64,000 nucleotides of DNA. Source: Cymodocea nodosa (Eukaryota > Streptophyta > Magnoliopsida > Alismatales > Cymodoceaceae). Positions within the stretch are counted from its first letter, which is position 1. Every line of letters starts with the position of its first letter. Positions 1 to 9,898 of the stretch are shown in pieces. The DNA lies in assembly GCA_036874045.1 (NCBI GenBank), contig JAZBRI010000011.1:10531501-10595500 (forward strand), read 5' to 3'. Below the pieces are notes generated by a model. That model was given only the letters and a program-made list of their open reading frames with translations, did not search any database and was not told the origin of the DNA. The translations under genes and the position numbers were made by a program.

Positions 1-19
1 AGGAAGTGACGCCCCTTCT

Positions 20-525
20 TGAAAGGACCTCTAGATTTTGATAATGCAAAAATCTATGTGAGGAATAATCTTTTGTATTTCACAGATCAATAGATAAACA
101 CTTATAGACAGTCACAAAAAGATCATTCAAAGTTGATAGATGAAATCAGAAGGATCGATCAGTTATAAGCTTAAGTATTTGGAAGAAGTGGATATTTGGA
201 AGGTTAACAAGTTAAGTATTTGGAAGAGATGGATTTTTAGAAGGTTAACAACTTAAGCATCTGAAAGACCACTTAAAGGCAGTAAAAGAGCTCTTCAGAA
301 AGTTACAAGGCTAACTATCTAAAAATAAGAAGCCTTTCAGAAAGTTAGAAAAAGGCTTGAGTTCTTCAAAAAGTTAGGGGAACTAATGATCTGAAAGTCT
401 AAGAAAATCAAAGAGTTAGAAAAGCTAACTATCTGAATAGTTAAGTCATTCAATTTTGCACGTGCAGAAATTAAATTAGCAGTCGGAAGCTTAAAGGATT
501 TTGTAGGATCATATGGCTACACAAG
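20..525 (+). mobile_element. SIRE-type Copia LTR, partial
   Basis: The stretch opens with TGAAAGGACCTCTAGATTTT, the start seen again at 17087 and 43193 in the LTRs of Copia D. It continues with the same run of motifs (GATAATGCAAAAATC, then repeated 'gttag...ctaactatc' units and a CACGTG box). No partner copy or internal region can be tied to it inside the window, so it is a solo or cut LTR. The right boundary is approximate. It is placed just before a 'gagggggtgaattgtg' sequence typical of the end of another SIRE-like LTR in reverse. Confidence 0.65.
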
Positions 526-1540
526 AGGGGGTGAATTGTGTTTTTCAACATTTTCGATTATAATTGAAACTTCAAAACTCAAAAACAAGTCTGAGACATT
601 ATTTTCATAAAATCATTTTTATTCAAAGTTTCAATTACAATATACAATTCAATTCTCCTTAGAAATTGTAGATGTAATTATATATCGATACCATGTTTCA
701 TTTATACAATTTCATAACTGGAAATAGAGAAAACTAATTTGCGGAATTTAAAACATTTCTCCTTATTTGAGATCTTTCTTCTTCTTCTTCTTTTTCTTCT
801 TCAGCAATTCTTTAGTGACGAATATCTTGTCTTTCTTTGCTTCACCAAATTTGCTTTCTCCTAATACTTCAGATCTTCAGTGACATAAATCTAACCTTTT
901 CTACTTCACTGAATTTTCTTCCATCTGAGAGCTTTTCCCTTAAAAGTGTTTTTGATCCTTGAAAAGATTTTTCGTTTGGTGTGCAAAGATAACTGATCAA
1001 CGAGAATTCTATGCCTTTTATACTGTATCTTCATTTCATGCATATCCTCTATGTTTAAGCACTATCAGTCTTCCACTTCTTCACATCTTTTCTTTTTCCT
1101 TCATCGAAATACACATGTTTTGACCTACGTTTACATTTTGAATTTTCTTTAATCATCAATCTTGGATCTCTTAAAAATTTCTACAAAATAAACATTCTCG
1201 TCCAAAACTTTTCATCAAGTGTAATAAGAAGTCGTTACTTTAATGTTAACTAAATGAGTAAAACAAGTAGATATATAACTTAACGTTTCTAACTTAACGA
1301 GTTCCTCATGTACCAACTTACGTGACAAGTACTGTAGCAAACTCAACGAACTAAGTCTGTAGTGTTATGCTAACTCAATGAACCATCTCCGTTGTGTTAC
1401 AGATAACTCAATGAACCAGTGATAAACAAATATTTTTATAATAAGAATTTTACCACATGCAAAAATAACAACTTAAGTTTACAACGCTAACCTAATGCAT
1501 TGTCTTAGTGTTCAATATAGCAACTTAACGTGTTTAGTTA
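526..1540. other. AT-rich repeat-derived sequence, unassigned
   Basis: I see no gene. The left edge (gagggggtgaattgtg) resembles the inner end of a reversed SIRE-like LTR, and a CTTCTTCTT run lies near 778-800. From about 1260 to 1420 there are several diverged copies of the 'taactcaacgaac' motif that is dense in the Athila elements further right. The piece is therefore likely retroelement debris. A better assignment would need a repeat library. Confidence 0.4.
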
Positions 1541-3430
1541 CAAGGTTAACACCTAAGGATTGGAATAGACAAGATAAAAAATTATTCTTTTCAAGAGTGA
1601 AATATTACTATTGGGAAGATCTTTACTTATTTAAGAAATGTCTTGATTTAGTTATAAGGAGATGTGTTCTAGAAATTGAATATCATAATATGTTATCCTT
1701 CTATCATAACCAAGCATGTGGAGGACATTTTGGTTCAGGAAAAACTACGACTAGAATTTTACAATGTGGATTCTACTGGCCAACATTATTTAAGGATGCT
1801 TACAAATATTGTTTAAGTTGTTTAAGATGTCAACAAATAGGAAGGATATCAAAGAGGAATATGATGTCTTTGATTTTGATGTATGGGGAATTGATTTTAT
1901 GGGTTCATTTTCTATGTCTAATTATATATTGTTAGGAGTGGATTATGTATTTAAATAGATAGAAGTTATTCCTACGAAAACTAATGACAATAAAGTGGTA
2001 ATACATTTTATAAAAACTAATATAATTGTTAGATTTGGAATACCTAAAGTTATTATTAGTGATAGGGGAACTCATTTCTGTAATAGAAGTTTTGAAGCTT
2101 TAATGAAGAAATATGGAGTAAAACACAAAATTGTAACTTTATATCATCTACAAACAAGTGGACAAGTAGAAAGTACAAACAAACAAATTAAATTAATTTT
2201 AGAGAAAGTAGTAAATCCTAATAGGAAAGATTTGACTAATAGATTAATAAACACACTTTCGTTTTATAGAACAACTTATAAAACAAGCCTAGATATGTTA
2301 CATTTTAGGATAGTATATGGAAAAAGTTGTCACTTACTTGCTGAATTAAAACATAGAGCTTATTAGGCATTAAGAACTCTAAATACTAATTTGAATCAAG
2401 ATGTTGAAAATAGAAAGGTACAATTAATTGAGCTAGAAGAATTTAGGAATGAAGCTTATTTGAGAACTATAAAGGAAAAAGAGAAAATGAAGTTATGACA
2501 TGACAAGAGAATTATTCAACAAACTTTTGAATTAGGACAAGAAGTATACTTTTGCATGACTAGACTTTATAATTATCTAGGGAAATTAAGATCTAGATGG
2601 GTTGGACTATACATAATTTGAAACATTTATTCCTATGGAGCAATTGAAATTGAAAACCCCAAAAACTAGAATATATTTAAAGTAAATGAACAAAGACTCA
2701 AACCTATTTTTAAATTTCCAAAAAGTTCATTTAGAATTGAAGAAGTAAGAGTGGAAGACTAATTAAGTCCTATTACATAAAATAAATAAAATAAAAATTT
2801 ATATTTTAATATTGTACCGATGTGACCGAGAGAAAGCATCGGGCTAGCCAAAGTAGAGAATACATAAATTTTTATTTACAAGTTTTTGTCTAGTAAAATC
2901 GAGAGAAACTAACAGTTTTATCGAAGAAGAAAAAATTAGAAAAAGAAAGAAAAATATTATTTCGGCAACATCGAAAAAATTTTCATTGGTTTGACCAAAG
3001 TTAAAAGAAAAAGTTTTATATTAAGTATAATTCTCGGTTCAACCGAAATATAGTATCAGTTTAACCGAGTGTTTGAGAAATTCCATCGTTTCGATCGAAG
3101 AAAAATATCGGTTTGACCAAAATTATAAAAAAAAAGAAAAACCTAGAAAATCAAGAGTCGGTCAGACTGAAGATTCTTTGATTTTGATCGAATAAAAATT
3201 TATTATATTTATATTATTTTATTTGATATAACTTTTTAGGAAATCTATTGAGTTATGCTTAACTTAATGAACTTACTTCGTTGAGTCTAAGGTAAGTCTA
3301 TGAACTTATTCCGTTGAGTTAACTATAACTTAACAAAGTACCAATGGTAAGTCCATGAACTTAGTTCGTGGAGTTAACTATATCTCCACGGAGTGGTAAG
3401 TGAGAGTAGCGAAAAGGTTATGCGGGAAAT
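1541..3430 (+). mobile_element. Athila-lineage Gypsy fragment: integrase plus spacer
   Basis: The translated stretch carries the integrase zinc-binding part (H..ACGGHFGSGKT and a CLSCLRC pair) followed by the core with FGIPKVIISDRGTHFCNRSF and the Athila-typical TSGQVES and RILEK-like segments. It ends with the IEIENPKN...FKVN C-terminal block near 2640-2760. The same order is found on the other strand in elements A (29438-30715) and B (52998-54280). From 2770 onward it runs into the family's non-coding spacer, with CGGTT/ACCG arrays (2800-3190) and AACGG-type inverted motifs (3240-3410). The fragment is broken, with roughly ten interruptions, and is bounded on the right by the LTR of Copia F. 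No LTR of its own is recognised here. Confidence 0.85.
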
Positions 3431-4526
3431 TGTTAGGAATTTTGTTTTGATGATATATGCTTTATTAAAGTTTTTAAATAAGTCTAAATAATATTCTCTA
3501 AGTATAATAGTTAACAGATTATCGAAAAGTTTCATTTTTATATTGGATAAGTTAAAGTTTTCCGAAGAGTTAGATTTCTGATAGTTAAACTTTCGGATAG
3601 TTAACGTTTCATTTTTGTCGAATAGTTTATGTTAAAAAACTCGTATAGTTAAGTTATCTGCACGTGTGTTTTTAATGTTTTAAGTTGTTACGTGTTTTCC
3701 ATGTGCGTTCGGTAATGAAAATCGAATAGTTAGATAACTGTTTGAGTTTTTATACGCATAGATAGATAAGTCTTCGAGTTTTATAAAATGACTAATGAAC
3801 AGATAAGTTTGCTATGTTTAGTCACGTGTTTTGCAAGTGCAAAAACTTGAAAAGTTATATATAAGTATTCAAGTTTTTACAAGACTTGATGGATAAGTGT
3901 TCGACTAAATCGAAGACTTAGAAGATATTCTACAAGACTCTAGGAAAATAAAGTTTTGGTGAATCTATGAGTGGAGATCGTGGAAATTCAAAATGATAGT
4001 GGAGAAAGTGGAAACTCAAAAGGATAATAATTTGAATTAAAGAAAAAATTAGTACGTGATTATGGATTACGGATTAAGTGGATGAACGTGAAGACATAGT
4101 TTGACTATTAATAGAGAGTACGAGCTACATTACAACAGAGGATCCCAATCTCAAAAACCAAGTTTGAATATTCAATCTAGATCCCTAACTGAAAAATTAA
4201 GTTTGAATATTCATATTCTAAAAAATTCTCCAACATCAGAAGAAGTTCGAACTTCCAAGTAATTTTAGAAAATGAGCTACAAACGTAAGAAGTCTGAAAA
4301 TTCGACAACTGGAGAAGAAGAGATACAGAAGTTGAGCAAAGAGAAGGAAAGAAGCTGTGTGCATAAAGATCAGGTTTTATACAATTCGAAATTAGTTTTG
4401 AATAAGAACTTCATTTTTCTATTTGAATTGTATATTGAACACTACTGTATTAAAACCTTTAAGAAGAGAATTGAGCTGAAAAGATATTGTAAATTCTGTT
4501 TTAAATAAAGAATAGAATTTCATTTA
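3431..4526 (+). repeat. 5' LTR of Copia F
   Basis: It aligns along most of its length with 12767-13860. It is rich in a degenerate motif of the form CGnAtAGTTA and has ACGTG boxes. It is the less complete of the two LTRs of this element. The right limit is where similarity to the right LTR ends. Confidence 0.8.
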
Positions 4527-4914
4527 AAAAGGGAAATAAATATGTGCAAATTGATAAAATGCAGCATATAAATGATAGCACACGATGCAAGAATGTCAAA
4601 AGAAATTTTCAGAAAAATCAAGCTAAGTCATTTGAGAATTTTAATATTTTTGATCAGTTTTCTTGATATTTAAAACATATTGGATATTGGGATCAGCAAT
4701 CAAATAATGTTAGAAATGAAAATTTCAACTCTGGTTTACAAAGAGATAAATGCTTTGATAATTATAATAATAAGAAAAATAAATGCAAGAATAATTATCA
4801 TAAAATAGATAAGTTGAAGTTTAAAAATATTGATTATTCTGGTATGACTCTCTCTAAAATTCTTGGACCCACTCAAAAATGGGTTCCAAGAGATAAAATC
4901 TCTTCTTGACTGTT

Positions 4915-6150
4915 TTGTAGGTACACAAATCAAAATGGATAATGGATAGTGGAGCATCCACCCACATGACTAGAGATATACGATTACTTACAAAAATAAC
5001 AAAGACCAAGAACGGACAAGTTACCTTTGGAAATAAAAGCAAAACAAATATCCTTGGGTCTGGCAAGGTTTAGGTAACTGAGAAATGCTTTATAAATGAT
5101 GTCTTATTAGTGGAAAACTTAGGTTTTAATTTATTGAGTGTTCCTGTTTTAATGAAGTTTTATAGAGTAATTTTTGAAAAAGATTCCTGTAAAATTATGG
5201 ACATGTCTACATACAAAATTTTATTCACTACATACAAGAAAGGATCCGTTTGTATTCTGAATTTGCCTTCTGATATTATTAAAGACAATGCTTGCTTAAT
5301 TGCAAAATCGGATGAAGTTATTTTATGGCATAGAAGGCTAGGATACTCAAACTTAAAATTATTACAAAAGCTATCTAAAAAGAATCTAGTTAGACGTTTA
5401 CCTAGTATTAAGTACTTGAAATAGTTTATGTGTGATGCATGTCAATTAGGTAAATTACATAAAACATCTTTTAAAAGTTTAAATGAAATAACAAGCAAAA
5501 GAGTATTAGAACTAGTGCATATGGATTTATTTGGACCTACTAGGACAACAAGTCTAGGAGGTAAACATTATGGCTTTGTACTAGTTGATGATTATTCTAG
5601 ATTTACTTAGGTCTATTTTCTAGCTAATAAAATTGAAGTTTTTGAAACATTTAAGATATTCTGTAATAAAGTTCAGAATGAGCAAAATGTTAAAATTCAA
5701 AAACTTAGGAGTGATCATGGTACAAAATTTGATATTGATCAAATGGACACATTTTGTGAAAAATTAGGCATAGATCATAGGTACTCATTTCCAAGAGCTC
5801 CTTCACAAAATGGGATAGTAGAATGTAAAAGCAGATCACTTCAGGAAATGTCCAGAACCATGTTAAATGAGAATAAGTTACCCCTATCTCTCTAGGCAGA
5901 AGCAGTTCATACAGCATGCTATGTTATAAATAGAGTACATCTAAGACCAATTTTAGATAAAACTCCTTATGAGATTTGGTATAATAGGGTTCCCAAAATA
6001 AGTTATTTAAAACCCTTTGGTTGTAAGTGTTTTATTTTAAATACTAAGGAACGAAGAGACAAATTTAGAGCCAAATCAGATAAGGGTATTTTTGTTTGTT
6101 ATTCCATTAGAAGTAAGGCATATAGAGTTTTTAACAAATCAACAAAAACC
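4915..6150 (+). mobile_element. Copia F protease and integrase region
   Basis: A DSGASTHM aspartic-protease motif lies near 4945-4970. It is followed by the GAG-pre-integrase block (LWHRRLGYSNLK, about 5325-5360), the CDACQLGKLHKTSF zinc-binding end (about 5431) and the integrase core (HMDLFGP...VDDYSRFT, RSDHGTKFD, about 5518-5735). This protease-integrase-RT order defines Copia. The region is broken in several places, so it is a fossil pol and not a working gene. Confidence 0.85.
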
Positions 6151-6168
6151 ATTGAGGAAACCCTACAT

Positions 6169-8015
6169 GTGAAATTTCATGAAAATTCTCACTTGGATGT
6201 TAGGCATGCTGAATACTTTGATTCAGAAATTCTCCCAGAAAATACTCCAAATGATGTTGACAGAGAAATTGAGGGATTATCTGATGGAATAAGAAATATA
6301 AACTTAAATGATGAAAATTTAGAAGAAAATAATGTCATACCTATAGAAAATATGGAACAATATAGAAATTGGCGTTATGCTTCATCTCATCCTATTGATC
6401 AGATAATAGGCGATCCTAATCAAGGAGTTAGGACTAGGTCATTAGTAGTCAACATTTGTGGTGCTTATTCATTTGTTTCTTTACTAGAACCTAAGAAAAT
6501 TGAAGATGCCTTAGAAGATGAATTTTGGTGTTTAGCCATGCAAGATGAGCTAAATCAATTTATAAGAAATGAGGTATAGGATCTAGTTCCACCACTTGAA
6601 AATCAGTCCATAATAGGAACAAGGTGGGTATTTAGAAACAAAGTAGATCAAGATGGACATATAGTTAAAAATAATGCTAGATTAGTTGCTCAAGGTTACA
6701 AGTAAGAGGAAGGAATTGACTATGATGAAACATTTGCTCCTGTTGCTAGACTAGAATTAATACGAATTTTGTTAGCATATGCTTGTTATATGGATTTCAA
6801 ATTATATCAAATGGATGTTAAGACTGCTTTTTTAAATGGATATATAAAAGAAGTGTATGTAAAACAACCTTCAGGTTTTGAAGATTCAAAACATCTTAAG
6901 TATGTTTATAAGCTTAAGAAGGCGCTATATGGCCTTAAACAAGCCCTTAGGTTTTGGTATGAAAGAATATCTAAATTTCTTATGGAAAAAGGGTATTCTA
7001 TGGGAAAGGCAGATCACACTCTTTTTATCAAGAAGATCGAAAAAGATATATTGGTAGTTCAAATCTATGTAGATGACATCATATTTGGAGCAACAAATGA
7101 TAAATTAGTTGAGTCCTTTTCGAAAGACATGACTAATCAATTTGAAATGAGTATGATGGGTGAACTATCATTTTTTTTAAGGCTTACAAATTAAGCAATT
7201 AGATTAGGGTACTTTTATTTCACAAGAAAAATATACTCAAGATTTATTAAAGAGGTTTGGTTTAGACAACACTAAAACAAAGAATACACCACTGAGTACT
7301 ATCACCAAGTTGGATAAAGATGACTCTAGAAAAACTGTAGATGTAAAACAATATAGAAGTATGATTGGTTCATTACTTTATTTAACAACTAGCCGACTAG
7401 ATATTATATTTAGTGTGTGTATTTGTGCTAGATATCAATCTAATCTTAAGGAATCACACCTACTTGCTATTAAACGAATTTTTAAATATCTATTAGGAAC
7501 CATCAATTTTGGATTGTTTTACTTTAAACATAGTTATTTAAATTTAGTAGGTTATAGTGATGCTGATTTTGCAGGATGTAAGTTTGAAAGAAAAAGCACT
7601 AGTGGTACTTGTTAATTATTAGGAAATTCTTTAGTGTCATGGTTTAGCAAAAAGCAAAATTGTGTAGCATTATCTACAACTGAAGTTGAATATATAGCTG
7701 CTGCATTTTGTTGTACTCAAATACTGTAGATCAGACAAACTTTAAAAGATTTTAATTTAGACTATGAACCAACTAAGATTTTCTGTGATAGTAGTTCTGC
7801 AATAAGTTTGTCTAAAAATCTTGTCTTACATTCACGAGCTAAACATAGAAGTTCGACATCATTTTCTAAGGGATAATGTTATAAAAGGAAAAATAGTATT
7901 AAATTTTGTTCCTACCACAAAATAATTAGCAGATCTATTTACAAAACCCTTAGATGAAAATACTTTTTCAAAATTACGATTAGGACTTGGTATCTATAGG
8001 TTATCTAATGTTTAA
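6169..8015 (+). mobile_element. Copia F reverse transcriptase and RNase H region
   Basis: After an acidic linker ending in the RYASSHPIDQIIGDP segment common in SIRE-type pol, the RT begins near 6615 (GTRWVFRNK). It shows [30 protein letters not shown] and the catalytic [10 protein letters not shown] block (about 7065-7095). The RNase H part has YSDADFAGC near 7555 and ends with LFTKPLDENTF...LGLGIY near 8000. Similarity to Copia D's RT is clear. It is broken in several places. Confidence 0.88.
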
Positions 8016-9130
8016 ATTGTCCTGTTCATTGCATTTTGGTTTGTTAAAAAGGTAATTTTAGAATTTAATTTCTTTATTATTAAAAAAAAAAACGAAACAA
8101 AATATCTGTTTTAGAATTACCATTTTATGGTAGTTAAGAATTTATGAAATTCTAGTTTTTATTGAAGTCAATTTATTTAAGAAAAATTCAGAAAAGATTA
8201 CTTAAGAAAAGTTAATTTGATTCAATGTGAGTGCCAACTATATTTTTGTTACTTATGTATATGCTATTACAAAGATTTTAACAGGAAATTACATAGAAAG
8301 TGTGTACTTTTTATTAAAGGAAAGTTATTAACATTCTGTTAGAAAAATTAAGTCTTGTGGTTGCCTCTAATTTAATTTACTGTCTTGTTTTATTTCTTCT
8401 TTGTCTGCAATTATTTGAGCAATTAAGTCCGTTGGGGGATCTTAAACCCTAGTCACTTAAACCAACTAGTTTAGGATGAGCTGACTGAAAACTCATTTTG
8501 CAAGTAATTCAGATTATATTAAAAAAAAAATTTTAAAATTTTTTTTTACCTGTTCTCGCTTGTCATTGAGTAACTAGTTATCTTTCCCCTAGGCAAGGGA
8601 TTGTGATCACATAAAAAGATGATATTGTGGGAGGTAATACATAAAATATATGAATATATATATAAAAAAAAAGGGGGCAATGTAGTCAAACTTAATTTAT
8701 TTTCAAGGTGTTATAACAATTCTGCCATAATTTGTGCATATAATTTTTGTTATTTTTCCTTGTTATTATCTACTCTTTACACATAATGTACGATATTTAT
8801 TTTCTTAAGTTTGTGTACTCATTATTGAATTCTTTTAAGTTCCTGAAGGTATATTCTATGAATTATCTTTTGTAAACTGAATAAGATAAAAGCTAGAAAG
8901 TCTAAATTGTTAAATCTACTACTTATTTCTATTTTACTTAATATTTTAAAAAAAAAAAAAAATAGAGAGACTCAAATCTATTTAAGGCTTAGTAACCAAC
9001 TTAAGTAAGCTATTTGACCTTTTAATACCAAATCTGAAAGGGCTTGGTAACTCAGTTTAAGTACTCCATAGATTATTTAGACTACATTTATGTAGGGGGA
9101 GTAATTTCTCATATAATAATTCAACTATTA
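8016..9130 (+). other. Non-coding interval after Copia F pol
   Basis: I see no gene. The stretch is very AT-rich, with A-runs (8085, 8520, 8660, 8950) and purine-rich PPT-like sites (aaaagggggcaatg near 8668, gtagggggagtaa near 9094). Such multiple PPT-like sites are common in SIRE-type elements between pol and the third ORF. Confidence 0.6.
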
Positions 9131-9510
9131 TGAACTATTATATGTTTTCATGAAAGAATCTCCATAATTTCAGGAAATTAACATTAATTCAGTACATTTC
9201 TAAACTGTTGGTGAAATACAAGTTTTTTTAATTCTTAAGTATCCAAATTTTTTGTAATTTCGAAAGACTATATTGTATATATCAGACAGTTATGTTTTAA
9301 ACGATCAATAGAATATTTTATTATTTCCTGAAGTACACATGTCGAAGCCTAAATGTATATCTTAAGTGAATGTTTGGTAAGTTATTTGGTAACTCTCCAA
9401 AATGCATCTAAGCATCAGATAGTTAGGTTTATAAGTATCTGAAAATATCTGAACACCTTAAGTTAGAATTATGCATGTGTTGAATTTCATTGCTTTATTA
9501 TGTCTTAGTT
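9131..9510 (+). repeat. Athila LTR U3-like module inside Copia F
   Basis: This stretch aligns with the first part of the Athila-type LTR H (about 62390-62730). Shared blocks in order are 'atgaaagaatct.cataatttcag', 'acatttct.aact', 'attttattatttcctgaagt', 'aaatgcatct', 'agttaggtt.ataagt.tctgaaa' and 'attatgcatgtgttgaattt'. It has the same orientation as an Athila U3 read towards its own promoter, and it lies about 390 bp before the start of the Copia third ORF. Confidence 0.75.
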
Positions 9511-9898
9511 GAAACTCGAACAGTTATATTTCACTCTTCGACTTTCACACCTATCAATCCGAGAAACTCGAACAGTTAATTTAATATTCTTATATTTTTC
9601 TGAAAGACTTAATCTCTAACAATAACTATTCTTGTTTGTCGTATAGTTATGTGCTTTACTACTCACAAAACTTGAATAGTTATCATAAGTCTTTGAGTTT
9701 TCTCACTTTTCACTTAGCTCGATGTTATTTTCTTTACACGAACAGTTACGCTAAGTATTCTGCTTTTGTCAGTTGTAAAACTCGTACAGTTATTGTAAGC
9801 ACTCGACAACCTTTCGTGTTTCTACCTTGGTAAAACCCTAGTTTTACTATCTTTACTTCCACTAAGTTCTACAATGTACAACAAAGATTAATCAACAA
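9511..9898 (+). promoter_or_regulatory. Leader or promoter-like stretch before Copia F third ORF
   Basis: It has repeated 'ctcgaacagtta', 'ctcgtacagtta' and related motifs, AT-rich TATA-like stretches near 9590, and an AAACCCTAG telo-box-like sequence near 9833, which is common in plant 5' leaders. The ORF start ATG at 9899 follows. Promoter activity is inferred only. Confidence 0.35.

Noticed and set aside
3240-3420. Regularly recurring short words looking like a repeat-spacer array
   Set aside because: The words are degenerate, occur in both orientations with uneven spacing, and lie in plant retroelement spacers. This is not a CRISPR array.
4272-4508. A 78-residue open frame in the 5' LTR of Copia F, with a similar one at 13641-13844
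   Set aside because: Both lie within the LTR and are similar only because the LTRs are copies. There is no recognisable domain.
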